From an uncultured Acidimicrobiales bacterium (lineage in GTDB: Bacteria > Actinomycetota > Acidimicrobiia > Acidimicrobiales > SZUA-35), in the NCBI GenBank assembly GCA_938008925.1, contig CALLIQ010000068.1, positions 1-19,179 on the forward strand: DNA of 19,179 nt, given 5' to 3'. Positions within the stretch are counted from its first letter, which is position 1. Each line of letters opens with the position of its first letter. Of this stretch, positions 13,598-19,179 are shown in pieces. The notes beneath the pieces are model-generated. The model was not told the origin of the DNA and ran no database searches. It saw only the letters and a list, made by a program, of their open reading frames with translations. The position numbers and the translations under genes are program-made.

Positions 13598-14766
13598 CCA
13601 TGAGCCTCGTCAATCCGCCCGTTCACCACCTCGTCGACCTCGATCGTTGCCGCGCGGTCGGCGACCCCCTGGCGGACGGCGCCGTTGCCGCCTACTTCGC
13701 CACCGTCGAGGTGGAGCACCCCGGCGCATTGTTCGGACTGCTGGTCCAACACACGAAGCTGGCGCCGGAGGACCAAGTCGCTCCGATCCGAGACTTCCTG
13801 GCCGCCGCCGCAGAGCCACCGGTATGGATCGACGAGGCGTCGCTCGAGCGGGGCCAGGACTTCTTCAACCTGTGGGTCGCCCATCACTTCTCAGCGATGT
13901 ATCTCTCGTCGCTGCCGAGCAGTTACGCGGCAGCCAAGGGCGTGCAGGTGTTGCACATGACGAGCCGATTGCGCACCGACACCGAGCGCCGCCTCAACGA
14001 GACGGCGCAGTTCCTCATGGACATCTCCGCGCCCGGCGCTTTCGGCCCCGGCGGAGTCGCCATCGATCGCATCCTCCACATCCGGCTCATGCACGCCGCG
14101 GTTCGATGGTTGATCGCCAACGATCCGTCGGTCGACCACGTCGACAGCGAAGCGCCGCCGCTGGACTCCACCGATGGGTTCTCGTGGTCAGCGAGCTGGG
14201 GCACGCCGGTGAACCAGGAGGACCTCGTCGGCACGCTGCTCACCTTCACCGTCGTCGTCTACGACTTCTTCGACCAGAGCGGCGTGCTCTACGACGACGC
14301 ACAGATCGACGATCACCTCCACCTTTGGCGAGTGATCGGACACCACCTCGGCATCGACCCGGCGCTCGTGCCGACGACTCGAGCGGAGTCGACGGAGCTA
14401 CGAGACCGAATCTGGCATCGCCAACACGCTCCGAGCGCAGCCGGCGCCGCCATGGCAGCCGCACTGCTCGCCCAGTCGAGAGCCCACATGCCCGGACCAG
14501 CGTGGAAGCTGATGCCGGCCGCTTTCCGCCGCTACCTGGGCGACGAGCTGTGCGACATGATCGATCTGCCGCCGACGAACTGGACCCGTCACCTGTTCGC
14601 GCTGATGACGGTGGCGACCAAGGCCACCACACACGGCAAGCGCTCGAACCGAGCCCACGCCTGGCTCAGCGAACGGATCGGCCACGCGTTGATGAACGGC
14701 GTGCTGGCCGAGATGCGCCACGGTGAACGGCCGCCGTTCGCCATCCCGACGCACCTCGCCCGCTGA
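13594..14766 (+). CDS. DUF2236/MpaB family oxygenase-like heme protein (Lcp-related)
   Basis: 390 residues of the DUF2236 (ER-bound oxygenase MpaB / latex-clearing protein Lcp) family. Blocks: LHMTSRLRTDTERRLNETAQFLMDI (112-144), GPGGVAIDRILHIRLMHAAVRWLI (151-174), WGTPVNQEDLVGTLLTFTVVVYDFF (202-226), and a helical C-terminal half. Arg133, Thr137 and His167 have the same spacing as Arg164, Thr168 and His198 of Lcp from Streptomyces K30 (recalled), where the histidine binds heme b and Arg/Thr are needed for activity; the intervening Lcp lysine is Glu136 here. Lcp is secreted, but this protein has no Tat or Sec signal, so it should be cytoplasmic with a different substrate. ATG at 13594 overlaps the upstream TGA (ATGA); ATG at 13600 is a close alternative. 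It is convergent with the uncharacterised gene downstream. Confidence 0.82.
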   Translation: MTMSLVNPPVHHLVDLDRCRAVGDPLADGAVAAYFATVEVEHPGALFGLLVQHTKLAPEDQVAPIRDFLAAAAEPPVWIDEASLERGQDFFNLWVAHHFSAMYLSSLPSSYAAAKGVQVLHMTSRLRTDTERRLNETAQFLMDISAPGAFGPGGVAIDRILHIRLMHAAVRWLIANDPSVDHVDSEAPPLDSTDGFSWSASWGTPVNQEDLVGTLLTFTVVVYDFFDQSGVLYDDAQIDDHLHLWRVIGHHLGIDPALVPTTRAESTELRDRIWHRQHAPSAAGAAMAAALLAQSRAHMPGPAWKLMPAAFRRYLGDELCDMIDLPPTNWTRHLFALMTVATKATTHGKRSNRAHAWLSERIGHALMNGVLAEMRHGERPPFAIPTHLAR

Positions 14767-14801
14767 GTTGGCTCGCCGAGTTGGCGCGCTGAGCAGGGCC
14801 G

Positions 14802-14821
14802 CGTTGGCTCAAAGGCCAGCG
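14802..14821 (-). terminator. Hairpin with the stop codon of the 14809-15987 gene in its loop
   Basis: CGTTGGC (14802-14808) and GCCAGCG (14815-14821) form a 7-bp stem with one G-T pair; the 6-base loop TCAAAG includes the reverse complement of that gene's TGA (14809-14811). It lies in the convergent gap after the DUF2236 stop (14766), which also carries a short direct repeat of GAGTTGGC. Confidence 0.35.
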
Positions 14822-15987
14822 GGCAACCGATCGTCGGCAATCGCGGAGAGCTGCTCGGCCGTGAAGGGCATCTCGGCGAGCGAATCACACCGCTGCCGGC
14901 TGCGGAACAAGTTGACGATGTAGCCCATCCGCTGGCGCAGGTTGGCCCAGTCACCGGCGCCGCAATCGCGTCCGGTTCCGCCGCTCGGATCCCAGTCTTC
15001 GAGGAGAATCTGCAGGCCGACGTCGGTGATGTCGGCCAGGACCGCTGGGAAGAGTGGCTTCCCGGCAGGTGCCGGGAGCTCTCGACCGAGGTGGAGGGTT
15101 TCGCCGGGAACGTCGAGCGTCATCATCAACGCCGTCGCCAGGTGCTCCCAGATCTTCTCGACCGGAGCGGCACAGCGCCCGATGGCGTGATGGAGCGCTT
15201 GGTGCAGTGACGGAACGTGAACGACGTGAGCGGTGAACGCCTCGAGGTGGCCGACGACGTCGACAACGCACGCATCGATCGCCTGTGCGACGTCGCGCTG
15301 GAGACGCTGTTGCTCGTGCAGGACGGCGCTGATGTTCGCGGCGAGAACCAGCTGTGCTCGCCGGCTGGTGTCCTCAGCGCCAACGGCAGCGGCGTAGCGC
15401 TCGAACGCGGCTCGAACCAGCGGTTCCTCACCGGCGCTCGGCACCCCGAGATCGTCCAGCAGCGGACCGATCGCTGCATCGTCGAGACCGACGACCGAGC
15501 CAGCGATCTCGGCACGACGCTCCATCTCGGCGATGAACCGCTCGAACAGCGGCGCGAGTTCGGCGAACACGAGCGTGTTGCCGTGCGCGATGTGCTCGGA
15601 CACCTGAGCGATCGAATTCGCGGCGAGCGCGTCGATGTGGCTGCGATGCACCAGATGCGAGATCCCGAGGTGGTCGAGCAACGCGTGATCGTCGTTGGCT
15701 GCGGCACCGACGGCGTCGATGTGGGGCGATGCACCATCGAGGATCGCTTCGACGAATCCGGGCAGCTCAGCGCCGCGGATCGACACGCCAGCCGTGTTCG
15801 ATGCCCACGTCGCGAAGCTGCACCACGTGTGGTCTCCGCCGATGAGACGGTCGAGGCGAGCCCCGAAGTCCGCATAGGTCTGGGTGATCCACAGATTTCT
15901 CACCGCTGGGTCCTCGATGGCGACGATGGCGTCGACCGAGCGAATACGAAGCGAGTGCGGTGTGGCGGCAATCACGAGCATGTCCAT
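14809..15987 (-). CDS. Uncharacterised helical protein with HEQQRLQ motif
   Basis: 392 residues, no function recognised. It appears almost entirely helical, with no signal peptide or membrane segment. Notable blocks: WCSFATWASNTAGVSIRGAELPGF (55-78), FAELAPLFERFIAEM (141-155), LVLAANISAVLHEQQRLQRDVAQAID (213-238) and WANLRQRMGYIVNLFRSRQ (347-365). The ANxxxxxHEQxRLQ pattern looks like one I associate, from memory, with uncharacterised actinobacterial proteins. It is rich in histidine (many in 250-300), so metal or heme binding is conceivable but unproven. It is convergent with the DUF2236 gene and lies 42 bases downstream of the methyltransferase on the same strand. ATG at 15987 is used; ATG at 15981 is also possible. 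Coding is supported by length, composition and stop position. Confidence 0.7.
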   Translation of the reverse strand: MDMLVIAATPHSLRIRSVDAIVAIEDPAVRNLWITQTYADFGARLDRLIGGDHTWCSFATWASNTAGVSIRGAELPGFVEAILDGASPHIDAVGAAANDDHALLDHLGISHLVHRSHIDALAANSIAQVSEHIAHGNTLVFAELAPLFERFIAEMERRAEIAGSVVGLDDAAIGPLLDDLGVPSAGEEPLVRAAFERYAAAVGAEDTSRRAQLVLAANISAVLHEQQRLQRDVAQAIDACVVDVVGHLEAFTAHVVHVPSLHQALHHAIGRCAAPVEKIWEHLATALMMTLDVPGETLHLGRELPAPAGKPLFPAVLADITDVGLQILLEDWDPSGGTGRDCGAGDWANLRQRMGYIVNLFRSRQRCDSLAEMPFTAEQLSAIADDRLPAGL

Positions 15988-16018
15988 GCATCGGGACGAA
16001 CCGAACCGAGCTGTAACT

Positions 16019-16040
16019 CTTCGTCTCGTTCAGGACGAGG
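16019..16040 (-). terminator. Hairpin with the methyltransferase stop codon in its loop
   Basis: TCGTC (16021-16025) pairs with GACGA (16034-16038), extended by a G-T and a C-G pair (16019-16020 with 16039-16040); the 8-base loop holds the reverse complement of the TGA (16030-16032). It lies in the 42-base gap before the next co-oriented gene. Confidence 0.35.
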
Positions 16041-16842
16041 GCCGCTGTGCCACGACCATCGTCGGAGCGACGATGCCGCCCCTGAGGGCGGTGGTGAGGT
16101 TCGCGATCATCGTCGGGAACCCAGAACCCATGAGGTGCCCGAGGTGGACGGGAGGACGCGGAGCCTCGGCCGAGCTGGCCAGAACATCGAGGACGAGGTC
16201 GGTCAGGTCAACGGTGTCGGCGACCCTGAGGCCCGCCGCCGCAAGCGTGGTTCGATAGTGGTCGGGCGTCTCGACGAAGCTCGCGTCGATCGTCGACGCC
16301 CACGGCATCGGAAACGTGATCTCGCCTTGTCCGGTTCGCATGACGTCGTAGATCACCATGGTGCCGTCCGGTCGAAGAACCCGGGCGAATTCAGCGGCCA
16401 TCGCGGCTTTGTCGGCCACGTTCATCCCGACGTGGAGCATCGTGATGGCATCGACCGATTCGTCATCGAGATCGAGATCGGTTGCCGAGCCGACCTCGAA
16501 GGCCACGGAGTCCTCGCGGCCGACGATGGCGGTGAGTTCCGCTGCGGTGGCGACGAAGGCCGGCGTCAGGTCGACACCGGTCACCGAACAACCCAGCGCT
16601 CGCGCCGCCAGCCGGGCGAAGCCGCCGATGCCACTCCCGATGTCGAGGAGTGACCGGGGGCCGATACCCCGAAGTACCTCGACGATCTGCGCACTCGCCG
16701 CACGCCCACCGAGATGGAACTCGTCGACGGTGCCGAGCACATCGGCGTCGACGTCGTCGCGATCGATGCCCGCCTCGGCCAACGCCCCCAAGATCCTCTC
16801 GGTGATCGCTTCGCTCGAGTAGTGATCGGTCACGTCGGTCAT
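16030..16842 (-). CDS. Class I SAM-dependent methyltransferase
   Basis: 270 residues. N-terminal helix YSSEAITERILGALAEAGID and DEFHLGGRAASAQIVEVL are shared with sarcosine/dimethylglycine-type and UbiE-like methyltransferases ('DefH.gG...a...la'). Motif I is LLDIGSGIGG (65-74) with the acidic end of strand 2 at Asp91 (VTGVDLT); motif II/III regions are FEVGSATDLDLDDESVDAITMLHVGMNVADKAAM and FARVLRPDGTMVIYDVMRTGQGEITFPMPWAS. These bind S-adenosylmethionine; the acceptor is unknown, but the MNVADK and PMPWA blocks fit the small-molecule methyltransferase subgroup. Cytoplasmic. ATG at 16842 is 6 bases after TAGGGT, suggesting leaderless expression. Divergent from the CaiB/BaiF gene. Confidence 0.9.
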   Translation of the reverse strand: MTDVTDHYSSEAITERILGALAEAGIDRDDVDADVLGTVDEFHLGGRAASAQIVEVLRGIGPRSLLDIGSGIGGFARLAARALGCSVTGVDLTPAFVATAAELTAIVGREDSVAFEVGSATDLDLDDESVDAITMLHVGMNVADKAAMAAEFARVLRPDGTMVIYDVMRTGQGEITFPMPWASTIDASFVETPDHYRTTLAAAGLRVADTVDLTDLVLDVLASSAEAPRPPVHLGHLMGSGFPTMIANLTTALRGGIVAPTMVVAQRPSS

Positions 16843-16848
16843 CAGGCG

Positions 16849-16854
16849 ACCCTA
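16849..16854 (-). promoter_or_regulatory. Putative leaderless -10 (TAGGGT) for the methyltransferase
   Basis: Minus-strand order TAGGGT, CGCCTG, ATG 16842. Same hexamer and same 6-base distance as before the sulfurtransferase at 9583. Confidence 0.5.
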
Positions 16855-16944
16855 CGACCCATTCGCATCCAGGGCGGCGACGACGGCGTTGCCCCGAGCG
16901 GTGACCATGGCGCGTGTCCGTTCGTGCTGGCCCACTCGATCCAC

Positions 16945-16950
16945 TAAGAC
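16945..16950 (+). promoter_or_regulatory. Possible leaderless -10 (TAAGAC) for the CaiB/BaiF gene
   Basis: TAAGAC, then GTCCCC, then ATG 16957: the same 6-base distance as the other leaderless candidates, but the final T of TANNNT is C. No Shine-Dalgarno is present. The remaining 16855-16944 of this divergent region shows nothing else clear. Confidence 0.3.
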
Positions 16951-16956
16951 GTCCCC

Positions 16957-18039
16957 ATGGGAACACTGCTCGAGGGTGTCGTCGTCGTCGATCTGTCAAC
17001 CGTCGTTTCGGGGCCATTCGCTGTCCGGATGCTGCGCGAGCAGGGGGCGCGTGTGATCAAGGTCGAGGCCCCCGGGGTCGGCGACATCGCCCGCTACATC
17101 GGCACCAACAAGAACGGCATGTCGGCGATGTATGCGACGTGCAACCTCGGCAAGGACGTCCGGACGATCGACGTCAAGACCGACGACGGCCTTTCCGACC
17201 TGCTGGCGCTCATCGACGACGCCGACATGGTCGTGCAGAACTTCCGTCCCGGGGCGATGGACCGCATCGGTCTCGGCTGGGAGACGCTGCACGATCGGAA
17301 CCCTTCGCTCATCTGCCTGTCGATCTCCGGTTTCGGACCCGCCGGCCCGATGTCGGGATTCCGGGTCTACGACCCCATCATCCAGGCCGCAGCGGGAATC
17401 TGCGACACCCAGATCGACCCCGAGACCGGCGGTCCGCAGCTGTTCCAGGGGATTCTCGCCGACAAGGTCACGTCGCTCTACGCCGCTCAGGCGGCGTTGG
17501 CGGCGCTCCTCGATCGAGCGATGCAACGCATGGAAACCGGCACGAGCATCGGCAAGCACGTCGAGGTCAACATGTTCGACTGCGGAATCCACTTCAACTG
17601 GCCAGACGGCATGTACAACCACACCTTCGTCGACGACGACGGCGTGTCGGAACAACCGGACTTCTCCGCTTTCTACCGCCTCAGCCCCGCCGGCGGCGGC
17701 CACCTCGCCTACAGCGTCGTCACCGACCAGGAGATGGTCGGTGCCATGGGCGCCCTCGGATTCGGCGATCTCCTCGACGACCCCGACTACGCCGACCCAG
17801 CAGCGCGGGTTCGCTCACGGCCCCAACTCCTGGCGATGATCGAGCAGGCGGTGCGATCCCACGACGACCTCGACGCGCTGCTCGGCCTGCTTTGGGAGCA
17901 CGACGTTCCCGCATCGAAGGTCGAGGCCAGGGCATCACTGCACGAGCATCCGCAGTCGATCGTGAACGAGAACATCACTCACATCGACGACCCGGAGATC
18001 GGGCGCATCCGACAGTCCGCCCCGGTCTTCGAGATCTAG
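16957..18039 (+). CDS. CaiB/BaiF family CoA-transferase
   Basis: 360 residues of the class III (CaiB/BaiF) acyl-CoA:carboxylate CoA-transferase family. It opens LLEGVVVVDLSTVVSGPFAVRMLREQGARVIKVEAPGVGDIAR ('G.rVlDls..vaGP.a...LadlGAdVIKVE.p..GD..R'), followed by NLGKDVRTIDVKTDDG, ADMVVQNFRPGAMDRIGLGWETL and LICLSISGFGPAGP, all family hallmarks. ILADKVTSLYAAQAALAALLDRA carries the aspartate that forms the CoA-ester intermediates in characterised members. The C-terminal half has a second Rossmann-like segment and a closing GRIRQSAPVFE. Soluble; the acyl substrate cannot be read from sequence. The family usually serves catabolism of carboxylic acids (carnitine, bile acids, branched acyl groups). 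Stop at 18039 lies 15 bases from the convergent dioxygenase gene. Confidence 0.95.
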   Translation: MGTLLEGVVVVDLSTVVSGPFAVRMLREQGARVIKVEAPGVGDIARYIGTNKNGMSAMYATCNLGKDVRTIDVKTDDGLSDLLALIDDADMVVQNFRPGAMDRIGLGWETLHDRNPSLICLSISGFGPAGPMSGFRVYDPIIQAAAGICDTQIDPETGGPQLFQGILADKVTSLYAAQAALAALLDRAMQRMETGTSIGKHVEVNMFDCGIHFNWPDGMYNHTFVDDDGVSEQPDFSAFYRLSPAGGGHLAYSVVTDQEMVGAMGALGFGDLLDDPDYADPAARVRSRPQLLAMIEQAVRSHDDLDALLGLLWEHDVPASKVEARASLHEHPQSIVNENITHIDDPEIGRIRQSAPVFEI

Positions 18040-18054
18040 CCCGGGAGCCTGTGG

Positions 18055-19068
18055 TCAGAGCGTGCCGACCATCGCCTCTTGTTCGGCGGTGAGGGCGGGA
18101 ACCGGCGGCAACTCGAACGTCCGATCGGCTGCGAGTACCTGAGGGAACTGATCGGCGTCGATGAACCGATCGCTCCAGTTGGTGGTCGAGGTGCGCCGCT
18201 CGATGGCGGCGCGACGCTTCGCGATCACCGAAGGGTTCGACTTCGACCGGGGCATCATGCACACGAGGCTGGCAGCTCGCAGCAGCGATGCGCCCCGAGC
18301 CGCCCCCTCAGGCTCTGCGGTGTCATCGTCGGCCTGCTCGATCGCCGGGCTCGAGCAATGCACGGTGCGTGAGTCCCACAGCAACAAGTCGCCGGCTTCG
18401 AGGTGGGGCATGATCGGTGGGGTCTCGGCCAGCTGTGGATCGTCGGCCGGGAACCGGAAGTGATCGATGCTCGAATCGATCCGAGCAAGGCGATCGGTGT
18501 AGCGCTCGGGGATCGACTCGAAGAGACGATGCGAACCGGGGACCACGACGTTGCCACCGGTGGCTGGCGAACTCGGGAGCAAGGAGACGAGGCCCTGCAC
18601 GCAGTGAAAGCCGGGACGCCCGATCGGGTGTTGATCGATGTGGAGCCACGAGCCGCCCCGATTGGTCTCCCACTCGGGGTTGATCGTCGTCGGTCGCCAC
18701 AATGCCATGCCATCGAAGCTGACGAGCAGGTCGTCGTCATCCCACACCGCGGCGAACGAACGCTTCACCGCAGGCACCGAGCGGATGAACCACTGCGCCG
18801 CGCTGTGCCCGATCCCCTGGCTCGGGATGATCCCGCCGTGCACGGCGATCGGCCACCGATCGTCATCCCAGGTGGCGGCGTCGGTCCGGTCGATTCCGGT
18901 GCCGAGCGACTCGAGGTAGTCCCAAGTGAGGTCGAGCGCCGTTGCGGTCTCCGACGCCGAGAGTGCGCCCGCGATCACGACGAACCCTTCGGACTCCAAG
19001 TGATCGAGACTCGCCTGTGACCCGGCTTCGAGTCGCGGCACCTCGCGGTAGGTGGGCTCCAGCTTCAT
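18055..19068 (-). CDS. Phytanoyl-CoA dioxygenase (PhyH)-like Fe(II)/2-oxoglutarate oxygenase
   Basis: 337 residues. The iron-binding facial triad is visible: His143 and Asp145 in WLHIDQHP and His237 in LLLWDSRTVHCSS. The surrounding GFHCVQGLVSLLPSSPATGGNVVVPGSHRLF is the standard double-stranded beta-helix core of PhyH-like enzymes, and Arg264 in RGASLLRAASLVC is a candidate 2-oxoglutarate ligand. N-terminal YREVPRLEAGSQASLDHLESEGFVVIAGALSASE is the usual opening. A basic C-terminal part (PRSKSNPSVIAKRRAAIERRTSTTNW) follows, as in uncharacterised bacterial relatives. Expected to hydroxylate an aliphatic or acyl substrate using O2, Fe(II) and 2-oxoglutarate. ATG 19068 is 6 bases from a TAGCGT -10, pointing to a leaderless transcript. 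Convergent with the CaiB/BaiF gene, so a shared pathway is possible but unproven. Confidence 0.87.
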   Translation of the reverse strand: MKLEPTYREVPRLEAGSQASLDHLESEGFVVIAGALSASETATALDLTWDYLESLGTGIDRTDAATWDDDRWPIAVHGGIIPSQGIGHSAAQWFIRSVPAVKRSFAAVWDDDDLLVSFDGMALWRPTTINPEWETNRGGSWLHIDQHPIGRPGFHCVQGLVSLLPSSPATGGNVVVPGSHRLFESIPERYTDRLARIDSSIDHFRFPADDPQLAETPPIMPHLEAGDLLLWDSRTVHCSSPAIEQADDDTAEPEGAARGASLLRAASLVCMMPRSKSNPSVIAKRRAAIERRTSTTNWSDRFIDADQFPQVLAADRTFELPPVPALTAEQEAMVGTL

Positions 19069-19071
19069 GGC

Positions 19072-19095
19072 CGAACGCTAGCCCTGTAGCGTTCG
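19072..19095. promoter_or_regulatory. 9-bp perfect dyad carrying a -10 on each strand
   Basis: CGAACGCTA (19072-19080), spacer GCCCTG, TAGCGTTCG (19087-19095): perfect 9-bp arms between divergent starts at 19068 (-) and 19120 (+). Each arm contains TAGCGT, a TANNNT -10: minus strand 19080 to 19075, ending 6 bases before the PhyH-like ATG, and plus strand 19087-19092, 27 bases before the next gene. So this may be a symmetrical divergent promoter, an operator, or both. Confidence 0.55.
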
Positions 19096-19119
19096 CCGAG
19101 GAAAGAACCGGGGAACCAC

Positions 19120-19179
19120 ATGACCACTGCGATCACGCTCGATCACGTTCTGGAAGTCGATGCGTTCATCGATTCGTGC
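19120..19179 (+). CDS. Unidentified protein, N-terminal 20 codons (3' end outside window)
   Basis: ATG at 19120 begins an open frame that reaches the window end, reading MTTAITLDHVLEVDAFIDSC. GGGGAA stands a few bases upstream as a plausible ribosome site, and a TAGCGT -10 lies at 19087-19092. Twenty residues are too few to assign a family. The gene is divergent from the PhyH-like gene across the dyad at 19072-19095. Confidence 0.5.
   Translation, partial: MTTAITLDHVLEVDAFIDSC

Noticed and set aside
14767..14808. Short direct repeats of GAGTTGGC considered as an attachment site or mobile-element scar
   Set aside because: Only two or three partial copies in 40 bases, no integrase or transposase nearby; most likely local sequence duplication.
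15217..16653. 478-codon plus-strand open frame across the uncharacterised gene and the methyltransferase
   Set aside because: It spans two minus-strand genes, one with clear SAM-binding motifs, and is an Arg/Asp/Gly-rich shadow with no domain.
16914..18092. 392-codon open frame overlapping the CaiB/BaiF gene
   Set aside because: Arginine-rich shadow in a second frame; the CaiB/BaiF frame carries all family motifs.
1..19179. Defence island, prophage, biosynthetic cluster, tRNA or riboswitch
   Set aside because: Reading both strands gave no nuclease, transposase, integrase, phage structural, NRPS/PKS, tRNA-like or known riboswitch pattern.

Overview
The window is high-GC bacterial DNA. It is gene-dense, uses many GTG (and possibly CTG) starts, and favours GAC, GTC, TCG and CGA codons. 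Its protein families (pxpABC, DUF2236/Lcp-like oxygenase, CaiB/BaiF, PhyH-like dioxygenase, PAS-GGDEF-EAL) and several TANNNT -10 elements placed 6 to 9 bases before the start codon point to Actinomycetota. An Acidimicrobiia (Ilumatobacter-like) origin is my guess from style, not proven. I see no tRNA, rRNA, IS element, prophage or CRISPR array, and no gene-free stretch longer than about 200 bases.

Layout. 1-162: 3' end of an amidase, closed by a strong hairpin. 223-2059 (+): Na+/phosphate cotransporter plus PhoU-like protein, a phosphate uptake unit. 2097-2681 (-): CYTH-like (triphosphate tunnel) protein. 2783-5285 (-): pxpA-pxpB-pxpC, the ATP-dependent 5-oxoprolinase, with 4-bp overlaps at both junctions. 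5392-6417 (+): DUF2804 protein. 6446-7399 (-): DUF808/YedI membrane protein. 7564-8697 (+): two tandem SRPBCC proteins. 8645-10617 (-): two-domain rhodanese sulfurtransferase and, upstream of it, an NmrA-like NAD(P)-binding protein. 10814-14766 (+): PAS-GGDEF-EAL c-di-GMP enzyme overlapping (ATGA) a DUF2236/MpaB heme oxygenase-like gene. 14809-16842 (-): an uncharacterised helical protein and a SAM methyltransferase. 16957-18039 (+): CaiB/BaiF CoA-transferase. 18055-19068 (-): PhyH-like Fe(II)/2-oxoglutarate dioxygenase. 19120 onward (+): first 20 codons of an unidentified gene.

The window mostly reads as chromosomal metabolic and housekeeping DNA, not a defence or mobile island. The tightest functional units are the phosphate pair, pxpABC and the c-di-GMP enzyme/DUF2236 pair. 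The most interesting non-coding signals are: a recurring leaderless-type promoter layout; a 9-bp perfect dyad that carries a -10 on each strand between the PhyH gene and the last partial gene; a large palindrome plus a 12-bp perfect palindrome in the DUF808/SRPBCC divergent region; and hairpins whose loops contain the stop codon. The most interesting coding observation is an apparently cytoplasmic Lcp-like heme oxygenase homologue translationally coupled to a bifunctional c-di-GMP enzyme.
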